The notes under the pieces: generated by a model | Seen by the model: only the letters and a program-made list of their open reading frames with translations | Databases searched by the model: none | What the model was told of the DNA's origin: nothing | NCBI GenBank assembly: GCA_964036155.1 | Contig: OZ038423.1 | Span: forward strand, 18,801,249 to 18,865,248 | Length of the DNA: 64,000 nt | Direction of reading: 5' to 3' | Origin: Diploscapter coronatus | Taxonomy: Eukaryota > Nematoda > Chromadorea > Rhabditida > Rhabditidae | In this document: positions 38,941 through 52,257 of the stretch, in pieces | How the letters are laid out: every line of letters starts with the position of its first letter | Numbering within the stretch: position 1 is the stretch's first letter | Position numbers and translations under genes: made by a program

Positions 38941-41900
38941 TATTTACAAAAATGGCAAATTATCATGTAATTTGGATTAATATGCTCGCAAAAATTATCT
39001 TCAAACTTAGTGATTCTTTTCTTATGAAAACATCGAGATCTGAAAATACAAAAGACACAACGATCGACGCTAATTTTATGAATACTCTGTCAAGTCGTTG
39101 GATTATTTTTGCAATATTGTACAAATTCAACATATTTTCCTTTATTTATTCATTATTTTCTGATATATTTGGCTACCAAATGGCAATAATAACTTGACTT
39201 GCTGTAGGAGAAATTGTCCTGTTTGCATTCAAATCAAAAAGACATTGGATTTTGGTTGTATAGCCTGAAATCGTTTGACATACGGCACTCGATTATCTGG
39301 CAGTCTTTCGAATGGAGAAATATGGCCGAATTTCCTTTTCAGATTTATGGAGTCCGGAAAATGAAAGGGATTGATTTTCAAAAAAAAATGAACGAGAAAA
39401 TGTAGAGATGTTCGATTATGCAGAGCAGAGGGAAATGATGGAATCTGCCGAAAGAAGGACTGAAAAGGGAAGAACAGGGAATAAAAAGTGCAAAGCCCTG
39501 GGCAAATCATTATGTGTGCCAGAGGGTTTTCCCTTCTCTTTTAGCATTCAACATTCAGCCCCGTTCCCTCTTTTTTCATATTTCTTCTCTGCATCTCTGC
39601 TCTCTCTTCCTCTTGTCTCTATCCCTCTCTATCTCCAAATATGTCGTTTATGCCGAGCTTCTGTGGCTGTGGCCCGTTCCTTTATGAGGACTCCAACGCC
39701 TCACTCAAACGAAGACCAATTCTTATGTAAATTCTTTCGAATCTAAAAATCGACGAATTTATTCAGTTTATTCTAGATCTTATTCTGAAGATGCAAATAC
39801 GCAATTACTTGATCAACTATAGGTGTTCGGAATCTCAATTTTGAAAAATTTGGAATCGAAATCGGAATCGGATTTTTTATTTGAAAATCGCTTAAAATTT
39901 CGAACTTGGGCTTTTAACGTTTGTAGATGTTCTCTAAATTCTAAATACACCATTTCTGACTTTTTTCAGGGTATAATTGGAAGGAAAAATTTTATAGTAG
40001 AATTTTTTTTTTTAATTTAAAGGTTTCTGACAGAACTATCAAATTATCTCTAAACGGAATCAGAATTGAAATTCCGAGGCCCAAAGACTCTAATACCCCT
40101 GCGATGGTCCCATTTCAATCTATTTTCTGAGTGTTTTATTCAGAAATTCTTCTAAATTGTAATCATGCTTATTTTTCTGGATATTTTTATACTATGTTAT
40201 TATGAGAAAGATTAGTTTACAAAGTTTTGAGCAATACACGGCTTTTCTTGTAAGTAATAATGAATATCCACCAAATTAGCCTGAATTGAAATGGATTTTA
40301 ACATTTTGGAGAAAAGTCATAAGTGGTCTCTTCTAATTTTTTGAAAACCAAATTGAAACGAAGATATCGATATTGAAGTTGGACTGGAGGAAAATTCGCA
40401 AAAAAAAATTGGTATTTGATAAAATTTTTTGTTTCAAAAATAAGCGTCGTTGTCGCGAACTGTGACCTTCGCTTTTTACATTTCGTAGAAAAATTACTAT
40501 TTTTCAAATTGAATTTATCCCCAATGCAAGATAATTTTTTTCTTCTCCCTCCCCTCCCACCTTTCTGCCTCAAGATAAAAGCATCGCTCCTTGCTGCTCA
40601 ACACCATTCACCGGATTTGCTTTTTGTTTTTGAGATACTATTTTCTACTTTTAAAAGTTTAATTACCAAAGTTCAAGATAAATAAATTGATATTACATTG
40701 CCAGTCTATTCAACTTCCTGATTTCCACCGCACTTGGTTTACCGCACACAATCTACCTACCAAACATTTTCAGTCGTAAGCCTTGGCAAAATTTCATATG
40801 TATCTGATACGCAATCTAAAAGTTCTATTGATTAATTATTACAGACTTTCAATTATCATTAAAATCTAGTTGAGGACGTTGTTGACGCCTATTGGATGTT
40901 CATAATCAATTGTATTTTGATGCTTCAGTTGTTTAGCTCAATAATGTGCAGATGTGTTAGAAATGCAGCGTTTCCTTCACATCTATCATGGGTTTAACGG
41001 CCTTTTATTGTCCGCTGAAACGTCGAATTTCCTAAAATGAATAGCCTCGAATTTGAGGGAATGTCTACGAAGGAAATGATGGAGTGATAAAATGAGTTCA
41101 TTTTGGGAGGTCCTCAATCTGTGTTCGGTTTGGTTTGCCTAGGAAGTTGCTCTCCGTCAATAAGCAAATCAGCTCGCTGGCCAACTCCCCCTTGTTTCGA
41201 CTTTTTGCGTGCCTGTTTTCTGCCTTCTGCCTGCCTCCTGTCGATCGCGTCAATTCAATCGACTCGATCGCTCCCTCAACTCCCTCAGCCCTTTCCCCCT
41301 TCCCCATTCAGCCTCACAGCCACAGCGGCTCGGCAGCTGTCGTTTCGATCCGAATTTCCCCCGAGCTCTTCTTCTCCTCTTTCCCTCCCCCTTCCTTCAT
41401 TTTTTGCTGCATTCTCTCATCACCTGTCTGCATCTCTGCCTGTCTCTCTCTATCATTTCTCCCTGTTTGTTTGTTTCATTTCGTACTGATTATGTGCCCA
41501 GTTTAACGATCATTCGACACTCAAAGTGGTCGATAATTAGAGATCCCAAACAGCATTGAGCGATCTGTCTGTTATGCTTTCCAAATATGCGTTGCATCAT
41601 TATGCACACTCATTTCCCCTCCCTCCCTTCCTTTATTCATCTCAGGCTGCTTCGTTACTTTCCCTATCCTTGCAGGGGCTGTCATTTTTCTGCAATAATT
41701 CTCATATGCGCAGAGCCGAAAAATGCCTAGAGAACTCGCTGAAAATATCACGGACTTAGCCTGAGAAACTCTATTCATCCACTCAATTGCATAGAAGCAA
41801 GGGGAATTGTATCAGTCAAATGTCAGAATGGCACAAAACTGTGGGAGAATCCACACCAATCCACCCCGATTTAGATGCAGCATAGCTTAGCGACTCGACA

Positions 41901-44900
41901 CGTAAGTCCAATTGGGCAGGGTTTTTTTTCGAGCCTCCTGTTTAGCCGCTTTTCGCGGGCTTTCAAGCTTGCTAATGCTCACGAATTCGTCATCTTCGCT
42001 TCTAAAAATGGACTTAACTTTGTGAGGAATACGACTAATAATTTATTTGCGAATCTGAACTTTGAACTGTGCTTGTGCCAATTGACTTTGCCGATGAGAA
42101 TAGTGCTTTCCTGTTGACTACTTCTGTGCCTGCCCTATTGATTGATGGCATTGGCGATGTTTTGCCCCTCGATTGCTGGATCTCCCGATCTCTCGGATCT
42201 CTGCCCCCTGATTTTTCCTGCGTAATTCTCTTTTCTACATCTCTGGCCCTCTCAGATCTCCGGCTCTTTCCGTGCCCACTTTGAGCAGTCTTCTTCCGAG
42301 TGCTGAAGTCGCGACAGACGTGCAGACGTGTGTGTGTGTGAGTCCTAGGCAGATTCTTTCTCCTCTCCTACGCGCTTCCCTCTCTCTCGGTCCCTATCTC
42401 CTTTCCTTTTCTCCTCAAGCTCCATCTCTCTATCGCTTTCTCTGCCAAACTCTCCCTCTTTCCTGTCATTCTCCAGTCCGAAATTTCATCGATTCATCCC
42501 CTCACATTGCGCGTAGCTGTTCGTTCGACATTTTCATCTCGTTATTTTGGATAATCACTCGGGAGGAAATCGGATTAGATACGCAATTTCTCGGAAATTA
42601 TGCGAGTGTTTGGTTTGGGACGACAAAAATTGTATGCAACGCTGCGGCAGATTGTGAGATTGCATAGACAATTTGTGTGTGTGGACTACAAATAACTCAA
42701 AGGAATTGAGAGTAAATATCTCGATAAATTCGACGATAATTGGCAAGGAGGGTAATTAGTGAAATGCGTAAATCGTTAATTGGATCGTTATTGCTGGGAG
42801 CTGATTCGAATTGAGATTGATGTTTATTCAAAGACATTTCCAAATGCATTGCCATTGCAGAGCTTTTCAGTGCCTATGTGTGCTCTACTTCTCACTTATT
42901 TCGAGCTTTTCTAGTCTGGGCAGCTCATTTCATTTCTCTTCTCTTCGTTTTTTCCCGCCTTTTCCCATCTTTTTGCTCTATTTTTTCTCCTTTTTCTCTA
43001 TAGGGAATGCTTACGTCGATTCTTTTCCCCTCTCAATTTGGCCTATTCTCTCGTCTTTCGGCTTTTTCTGAGCCTCATCTAGACAGTGAAAGAGTGAGTA
43101 TTGATTTGCCAGAAGGAAATGAGACAGAAGACATAGAGTGGGACAGAGAAGGAGAAAGTGAGGGAGGGAGACTATGCAAGGATGGAGGCAAGTTGAGAGA
43201 GAAGAGAGAAGCAGAGAAGGGAAGTTTCAAACTGCATGGGAAGAGGGACTCAACTGATGCAGAAGCTGAACGTTGAACGGTGTTGAGCAGGGCAGTTAGT
43301 TTGGGGAGGGACAGCTTATTATTCACTTTTAGTACATAACTCATTTTGTCTCTTTCGCCTTCAATAAGTCGTTAGTTTCAGTTGGTGGTTTTATCAAATC
43401 AAATTATCCTTGTGATTTTCCTAGAATGGGATGAGTTGTCTCATGTCTTTCGAGTGGAAGGAGTTGATATGTTTCTAAGTGTACAATTATATTCTATCCT
43501 CGTCTTTTTTCGTTACTCTATAATTTGAAGGCATAAAATTTATAAATTCCATATTCTGTTGCATTGTCTCATTCTCTTGCGCTTATCTGCGATTTCATAC
43601 TAAATTGAGTTTGAACTTGCTACTATTTTCATGCAAGTATTTTTCCTAAACATTTTATGATTCTTTAGTTCCATTTTTATTCTCCAATTTTACATTTATT
43701 TATTTACGATGCCGTTGATCACTGAATCTTTCCACTTTCTGGAGCTAAAATGTGCAAAAAAAATCAATTTTGCAGATTCGTTTTAGTACCTTGATATTTT
43801 GGCGCTGAATGATCAATAATTCATGAGTCACTTTCTGGCAGAAATATTGCACTTTCAATATTCAATATGCGTTGTCTCTATGATATTGATCTGTGTTTAT
43901 AACTTTCTGTCTGTAATTCGAACTAATTGGCGCGAGTTTTTGTTTTATTCGCTTCCTATGAGATATCTTTTCTCGCATCAATTATTTTTGTGGAATTATT
44001 CTCAAGCAATTTTCATCTTCTTTGCCACAAGAATCGATTATGTGCAATATGCTGAAACCGTTTTTTTCCGCAGCTTCAATGCATTTTCCCGTTTCCTTTC
44101 TTCATTCCCTCATTTCTTCATTTTGGTTTGGATTGTGTTGTGCATGATTAATTCCATCTGTCTATATAACACACGAGGATTATTATAACTGCTTATCAAG
44201 TATTCCATCTCAAATATCTTCATATTTGGTTTTCTTCTTCATTTTAGAGATGATATTGCGCGTCCATTTTTAAAATTTCTTTTTCTTTGCAAATGTCAGA
44301 AAGAGTTCATTTATCTGTCGATAATGGACCCTCCTGAAATTATCTAAAGCGAGACTATTGAAATCTGAGGAAGTTAATGTGTGCTAAAAGTTGTTATTTT
44401 GAATGGAAGGTTAAAGCGGGGAATATGAGACGAGAATTCGGGCAGGCTGGCAGAGATGGGAGAAGTTCTTCATGTAGAGCATTGCATTCATTGCATTCAG
44501 CTCCAACCTCGAGTGAGGCAGGCAGAGACTCAGCCCAGTGCCCAATCTTCCTTCTTTTCTCTTTCCACTTCTTGCTTGCTCCCTTGCTCAGGCAGCTTAA
44601 ATATTACAATGTTCGTTTCATCTTTTCGCCTCATTTTCTCATTCTCTTTCCCGCTTTGTCTGCCTCTCTCTCTCTCATCTCCAGCATGTTCTGCCTTTAT
44701 TTCTCCCCTTTATTCTGCCATCGACAAAACATCCCCTGTCTTGGTTTCGTAATCACTCGATCAGCCCGTATTTTACCCAGATATATCGATTTTTGAAGTA
44801 ATTTCTTGATTAATTTTTATAGAAGCGAACATCTTACTTTTGACTTATCACAGTGCGCTAAATCTAAGCATTTGATATTCGTTAACTTCACCTCTGATAT

Positions 44901-44974
44901 CATTTCGACTTCAATACAATTGTATTAGATGATATTAAATTAATTATCAATTTTATTCCGGAATGTAGAATTAG

Positions 44975-45871
44975 TGCTATTTTGCTCACTAGCATCTGAC
45001 CTCATCCTCTCTATTCGGCAAGTATTATACACCATTAATGAAAAACCCTTTGAGAGTATATTACAAATATGCAAAAAAAAAATGCTGCTGCTGTTGGGAA
45101 AATTTTCGAGATATCGGGAGTCAAAGTTGAGACTGATACTAAAATTCCCATCTTTGGAAGCCTATGACTTTCTTCAAAAACATTACTTTTGCATGGCTCT
45201 TTAGGCAAAGTTCCTTAGAATTATTATAGCTTTCGTCTGACGTATCATTTGTTAGGGTTTGGAAGAAAATCGACTTTTCGAAGTTTTCTTGCGCGGATCC
45301 CCTATGTGATTAAGGAGGTCGAGCAATTTTTTCTCCCCGAAACCGGGTAAATTGTGTATCATTTCGAAGATCTCAATATTTTATGAAGGCTCATCGAAGA
45401 AAGTTGTTTGAAATATTCATTTTTATAAAAATTTCGGCTATCCGAATATTGCAATACCTAACGTGTTATAGCTATTCCCTTAATTAAGGAGAGCGCTTTG
45501 CCCCCCGATATTTCGAAAATCTTCCCAACCGCGCGGCAGCCAATTTTTTGCATATTTGTAATGCACCCTCGAAGGACTTTTCAATGGCGAATAACACATG
45601 CCGAACGAAGAGGGGCAAGATCAGATGCTTCCCTAGTAAATTTGAGCGAAAATCCATGTATGTTGGCTCCAGGCTAAATTTCTTATTGACCGCGAAAAAT
45701 ACCCTTACTTCATGCGTGTCGGTTTAAGCGTTTTCTGTGAAGCGACGAAGTTTTGAGATATACCGTGAAAAAGCCAAGACGCTAATGACACTAATACCGA
45801 AGATCACTTTTGGATTTGTTGAGTACAAAGACAAGCATTCAGATGTGCTACGAACTTATGGACCGACCCAA
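44975..45871. mobile_element. Decayed palindromic mariner-type element
   Basis: The segment at about 44980-45135 is an imperfect inverted repeat of about 45480-45640; both contain TTACAAATATGCAAAAAA and GCATCTGA motifs. The right end (GTGCTACGAACTTATGGACC, ending at 45871, followed by TA) has the same terminal sequence as the MITE at 12442-12769, and the ~200 bases inside it are also similar between the two. A matching left terminus was not found, so it is truncated or rearranged. Confidence 0.6.
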
Positions 45872-45873
45872 TA

Positions 45874-48800
45874 TTTATAGCTATATTCTTGTTAAAATTC
45901 CGATGATTATTTATCGCATCCTGATAACTGCTGTAGAGATATGCTCATTCAACTTCGAACCCATTTCTCCCAACTGCCTGGTTTCCTTCTCGCTTCGAGC
46001 TTTTCCCCAGGGTCTTGACTATTTAGACCCTCTCACTCTTCCACTTCCCTGGACTTTTTATGGCTCTGGCTCTAGGTCTTCCAAAGTCTTCCCTTCTCCT
46101 TTTCTGCATATTTTAGACATTTTTGCCAGATTTGAGCAGTGGTTGTCGGCAGAATTAGCCGTTGTTTTAGTAGGAGATTTAACGATTATCGAAAAAATCT
46201 CGGGATTGTCCTATCCTTTATCGTCCAATCCTTCATTTCTTCAAAATTATATCGAATTCCTTATCCACGTATTTTCCGTGCTACGTATCGCATTTATTTG
46301 ATGAAAAATATTTTCCGAATCAAACTGCTAACATCTTGTATTTCAGAAACGCCCTTAGTTACACTGGAGGACAGCTATATTTCACCGTCTAATTTCTTGA
46401 GCCATCCACCGCCCAATACCTTTCGACTTGCCTCAATTTTATCGTTCCAGCGTCAATTTGCGCCTCTAAATCAGCAACAACGGCGACGAAGACGTGCATT
46501 TTGAATCTGGAGACGGTGTGAAGGAAGGCAGGAATCGAGTACTTGCACAGAAAGAGCAGTCAGTCACACGTCTCCTCAAGGCCGCATCCATTTGCTCGTT
46601 TCTCATTCTGACTGAGTAAATGGTCGTTCGCGCTGATCAAGGTGCGTAGTTACTGATTTCCTTCTAGTTTATAAAATTTAGCCAATGAATTATGAGTGCG
46701 TATATTTAAAATATCCTAATTTATTTTTGCTGAAATCTCAAAATCATTTTCATGCACCCAAACAAAATTTTTGAGAAGACTCAATTTTTAATATAAGAAA
46801 TATTCGCGCTTATATTTCAATTTATTTATCAGGGAAGAAACGACACAACATAATGGCATATTTGATCTGTTCAATGTCAACAATCCGATAAATTTAGGAC
46901 GAATAAGTTAGAAAAGGTGTAAATTTGGAATTGTAAAGTGGTGCCCAATTCGTGAAAATAATGGGTTATGGTGTATTTTGAATCCACAATAGAAGAGTGT
47001 CAAGGAATTGGGAGTTAATCATTGATTGCGCGTCAAGCAGTTGGACTGCTGCGTTCATATTTCACGCATTTCAACAAACGCCTTCAAGCCATTCAGTGCC
47101 TCTCTGACTTCTCTGTTGATCTTTCGCGTTCCCTCCAATAACATTCACATTTCTACGTCAATAAGAAGGGCATTAGGGTTAAGCGGAGCTAACGGATTGG
47201 GTTGACTTCCACGACTAATACTTCTTTCATGATACCGTTGTAAGGTTCTCATAGATAGTGAAGAGTGCAATAAGAAAAAATGAAGTCCATGCTAGAACTC
47301 ACTTTTCATGTTTTCCGCTTCTGATTTAAAAATATCTGTGAATCGTCATGCTATCAGATTTTCACTATTTTACTTCTCCAGAGCTTTTTGGTTTTGATAT
47401 TCACTAAATGTGTCGTTCTTGGAATCAGCGCATTTATCCACTACCCAGCAGCTGAGTTTCAGCCCTCTTCCTTCCTCGACTTCCTTCCAGCTCTTCCCTT
47501 CCTTCCCATTTTCATTCCTTGGATTTTATCTGTTCGTCTTTGCAGCTTTCCTTATTTTCAGCTTGAAGATTTTGTTTGTTTTTCCTTTCACAAAATTTGG
47601 CAATGCGATGCTCGAAAGGAGAAGGCAAGGAGGGTGTTGTTACGTCGCACATCTGAATGACTCTTCTTTGCAGGGAAGCAGGGAGCATAGAACAGAACGA
47701 CAGAAAAGGAAGAGACGAGGATGCTAATCATTCAGAGAAAAGGAATGAGAATGGGAAAGGGACGAGCAGGGCACAAATTAGGGCAGAAGAGCCAACAGCC
47801 CACATTTCGAGCCTGAGGCAGAGGCAAATACTCGCCCCCAGCCCTGCCCTTGTCTTTATCTCAGGCTTTCTTCCATGCCGCCTTTCTCTCTTCACTCTCC
47901 ATTTCCGAATTCGTTTAATTTCGCAGCTTTTAAAGTTCCTCGGCAATTCGAAAGCGTTCATCAAACTCGGTGACGCAACGCGTTAGATCTATGGAATTAG
48001 AATTTTTTTAGCCACTTAGATTAGAATGGTGTGCTATTGTAATAATTTGATTTTCTTAAGGAGATAATTCAAGCTTTTATTATCGTCGAAAAATATCAAA
48101 TTCTTGAAGGTTTGGCTAAAATTGGCTTGGAATCAGGATCGGAATTCCGCACGCCCCGATTGAAAAGAATCAACTTTCTGAACAGTTTGACTAATCCCCA
48201 AGTATAAATTTTATGCCTAACAAATTAATGGTCCGCAAATGTCATTTAATAAGTAATCGTTCCTCAAAATATTTAGATTACTAAAATTGCTACTTTTATA
48301 TAAAAAAAAAATATATATATATATATATCATTTTATCAGATACCGATCTTTATGAATTCAAGATATAGTCGATATAGAAATTTAGTTTCTTCTTACTAAG
48401 AGAGATGGCCAATTTATATCTTGTTAGTTGAGGGTGGAGAACGGTGTTGTATCATATTCATATTTTGTCGTATTTGATTAATATATGGCTATCTTGCAAT
48501 TCTTGTTCAGTTGAATGATGACATGCTCATGCTGCCATTCGCAGTATATTTCTTCTATTTTACATGGCTACATTTATTTAGCTCTTACTCTGTCCATTTA
48601 ATTACCCAATTATCCCTGATCCTCTAAGTACTTGTCACTTGTCACTTGTCATTTGAATCGATATCTCCTTCATTTGAACTTTCTCTGTCTTGGCGCTCGC
48701 TGCTTGTCATTCCTTTTCACATTTCAACTCCTCCCTCTCTTCCCTCTTCCCTCTTCCGCCCTTTCTTCTCTTTTCTCGAGCTCTCTGTTTTTGCCTGTTG

Positions 48801-51800
48801 CTGCCTTCAATTTTGCGTCAAATGCCCCGGCTTATCCCCGACCTCGTTTCCTTCCCCTTCCCTTTCCCTTGCTTCCCTTCATTTCCCCTGCCTTCCTTCC
48901 TTTCCATAAGCTCATTTGTTGGAAGCATCGAATCAGTCAGTCAGTTTGTCTGTTCGACTGTTCGTGTCTAATGGCTGTGGAGTTGCGAGATGCGAGATGC
49001 GATTAGTAAAGCTAATAATCTCTCTGTAAGTATCTGTCTAGTAGATGTAGTAGATGCTCCTTCGAGAATAACAACCCGAGGAAGTCATTCGACATATGAA
49101 TTCCAGCCAATAACATTCTCAATTTTGCTCTATTTTACTATTATTCCTAATGTTCATTTTATGATATCTAATATCTACGTAGTGAACTCATTTCGAATGC
49201 ATTGCTCTTTAGAATGATCGATTCTCTTCGGTTCAACTTTCAATGTTGCGCGTTGTAGTTGTTAGATTCTTTAGCTTTGTTTTCCCGTGATCCTGAGCAC
49301 GCGAAGGTGCACCACACATTTAGCTTCTTTCTTCTTTACCTCACAAACGGACCAAATTAACCCGATCCCTTGCTGAAAGAGAACTGGTCAGTTGCTGTTG
49401 CTGTTCATAGAATCAGAGATTTGACGTTAACTTGGACAAATTTAGCTCGGCATCTTTGGAATATCGCTTGCCTGAGCATTTTTGGAATGTTGCCTGTTGG
49501 TTATTTGCGTCAAATCTAAATGAATGCGTGGATTTGTTGATGAAAGCCTATTCTTTTCTTGTATGCTTTTCTTACTGCTTGCAGTAGCGAACATATTCGA
49601 TGCATTTCGAGCGAGCCTCTGTTCCATAGTTTTCCTGTCTATTCCCTTCCTATTCTCCTTCCATTCCTCCATTCCCCTCTCCACTTGCCCACTTGCCCGT
49701 ATACATGCAGGAGATTTAGTCGACTGAACTTCCTTATTTTTGGCCTGGCTTAGTGTCGGAATGAGTGAGAAGAGAAGTGAGGAATGAATAACTGACTCTC
49801 GGGTCCGTGCAGCGCCATCTGCTCTACTCTAGTCTACGGCCACACGATCGCTCAAACACGCCTACATCTGCAGATTGTCGGCTCTAGACGATATTCATTC
49901 ATTTCGACAACACGCATCAATATTTCAAGCCATTCTTTCATTTCCTTTATTCTTTATTCTATATTCTATTTTCTTCTCCTCGAATGTATTTCACAGCAAT
50001 TTGATTGACATAGCTCTTCTCCTCCACATCTCCCCACGTTCAGAAGCACTTCTTTACACAACTATGGATAATTATTTGCCCGAAGTTCTACATTGAATTT
50101 AAGAGAATACGGAAGTAGATTTTAGTCACTAAACATTAGAGAACTCGATTGGAGTTGCGCTTGTGTATGTGCATAAATTGAATAATTAATTTATCGACAG
50201 AGAGAAAACGTTCAAAATTTTCTATTCTTTCGAACTTTTTTTTCCGCTGGAGGTTTGTTTCGATTTTTAGAGAACAATGGGAGTTGTGCGGGGAGTGTTT
50301 TTTTATTCATCCCCAGCAGCAGAGCGGGCAGGCACTTTGTGAGTTGGGTGTGTCGCGTTTTTAGGAATAAAGCTCAAATTTCCACACGAAAAAACGCGCG
50401 TTTATGGGTCTGGTTTTGGCATTCACCATATCCTCTCTTCCTTGCCTCTATCTTTGTCCTTTATCTTTTCGACTTCGTCCCTAATGATCTCTATCACTTC
50501 TCTAGTTCTCTCCCCCTCTAATCTCTCATCCTCTTCCTTTTTCTGCTTTCAGCAACTTTCTCAGAGCTTCAACTTCAACCTTATGGGAGAGTTCCCCTCT
50601 TCTATCTTTCTTTCTTGGGGCGCAAAGTGGCCTTTTCCTGTGGGCTCCTTTCTCTTGTCTTTCTCGTTTATCTCTCACTTTGCTTTGCATCTGAAATACG
50701 GCATAGCCCTTCGTCTCCGCCCAAATATGTGATGACGTAGATATTGAATTTTGCATCGTTGTCTCTCTCCTCGCTTCTCCTGTTTCTGCGTTCTCTCTAA
50801 GACTAAACAATTTATTAGACTTGGAGAGAGTCGATGCAGGAAGGAAAGACAAAAATGCAGAGAAAACCGCTTCTTTTCGAGTTTGCACATTCAAATAGTC
50901 TCCGAAAATATCGATCTTGTATTTTTTATTTTTTTATTTTTTAATTCTCTAAAATCTACTCCACTTACTTAAGGGATGTTTTTTTAAATTGAACCTGTTG
51001 ATCTATTGGCTCCTTCAAAACCATTGACTTACGACAGTCTAATCTTAGAGTGTGTTCGTGTATTCATCGGCTTTTCGATGGATTATTTCGAGTTTGATAG
51101 TGTTTGGGTGTCTCTAATAATTTCCCTCTAATTATAGGTTTAATGCGTCTCTGTCTTCTCCATTCTCTAGTCAGACTCCAGTTCTGTGCTCTGTAATTAT
51201 CTTCGATTTACGCACTTCTTACTTGATTGCGTAGCTCATCTGCAAATAAGCCTATCAGTCTATGTCATCCCCAGGTTATCGTCTTTGCTTCTGTTTTCAA
51301 TCATTTTCCCTGATTAGCGATTGACTCCTCCCACTTCTGTTTCTGTTCCATTATTCATTTTCTTATCGCCTGTTTCTTTTGTTGATATTTGACTCTTTGC
51401 GACGATTCTTCGTTGATGTGTTTCTATTTTTTTCGGAAATTTGAAAACTCGTAGATGCAAACTGACGTGAGCAGGGACGCAGATCTCCTATCTAGTGTCT
51501 TTGCTTCTGCCTGTTTCCACAAGTTAGCTTTGTCTTCATCTTTCCCACACAAGTGTAGACCCCTAGTCCTGGCTCCTTTCTTCCCAACTAGCCTAATAAC
51601 CACTTGTCGCACTTTTTCTGACAATGAATGCCTAAATGTCGTTTCTGCTGCTCTTTTGACTTTTACCGCTAATGCCAAAGTGACTTTTCTAACTTCTAAA
51701 AAACCCGCTGCACACATCATTTATCATTTCTTCGTTAGTTTTCAATAGTGATCGTAGGAAGTCAATATTCTTTTTCATTCTGTTCAGATTTAAAGTTTCA

Positions 51801-52257
51801 TAGAATAGGTGAAAAGAGGCGGAGCTATGTCAAAACTCTCTGAATACTTGTTCGACTATTTGATTTCAACTCTTTCACTCTTTAACTGTTCACTCAATAC
51901 CATTCCAAATGCACCGTTTTTATACCTAAAATCAAATATTTATTTGGTCTGAAAGGCCATTTCGGTACATTTCTTGAACTCAATTAATGTCTTCTAAGAA
52001 TTTCATAACCAAATCACATTTTATGCAAACCATTTTTTCACATATATATTTTCATTCGTCGCATATTTTGACTTATTGTTATGATTCATTTGTAGATAAG
52101 CGATATTTTTATATTTTCCTCCACACTATTAGACCACCATGATTTAATCTTTCATCGTTACATAATTTTACTTATTCCGATCTTTATTGCTCGCCAATTC
52201 ACCTCACAGCAACTACCCAATAGTTTCATTCTCAGGGTAACTCTGTAGTGTAAAAAG
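45874..52257. other. Gene-poor, pyrimidine-skewed region, second part
   Basis: No gene is supported. C+T tracts recur near 46000, 47470, 48720-48910, 49640 and 50440-50650. Small repeats: an AT microsatellite at 48310-48328 and three tandem CTTGTCA units at 48631-48651. Open frames here (for example 45810-46301 and 46139-46504 on +) overlap each other in different frames and carry no domain. The end holds the 5' flank of mevalonate kinase, with a TTTCATTCTCAG 3' splice site ending at 52235. Confidence 0.45.
48310..48328. repeat. AT microsatellite
   Basis: About nine to ten AT units directly after a run of A. A similar (AT)n run occurs at 54375-54393 inside the mevalonate kinase gene. Confidence 0.8.

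Larger units (their letters stand above)
30125..44974. other. Gene-poor, pyrimidine-skewed region, first part
   Basis: About 15 kb with no gene I can support. Open frames up to 139 codons exist (for example 32664-33083 minus, 37138-37530 minus) but they lack domains and splice sites, or are low-complexity translations of C+T tracts. Polypyrimidine runs on the + strand recur near 31960, 36050, 36480, 39560, 41350, 42360, 42930 and 44640. One MITE is recognised (38735-38940), and a short hairpin (CGAACGC/GCGTTCG) sits at 38706-38727 just before it. The stretch could be long regulatory DNA, a non-coding transcript or the giant intron of a gene whose exons I cannot see. Confidence 0.45.

Noticed and set aside
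41103..41559. Three overlapping Ser/Leu/Pro-rich frames on the + strand
   Set aside because: All three frames are open at once, which indicates a low-complexity polypyrimidine tract, not a protein.
48632..49006. 124-codon frame with Leu/Ser/Phe runs, resembling membrane segments
   Set aside because: Again several frames are open together over a C+T tract; hydrophobicity comes from TTC/CTC/TCC codons.
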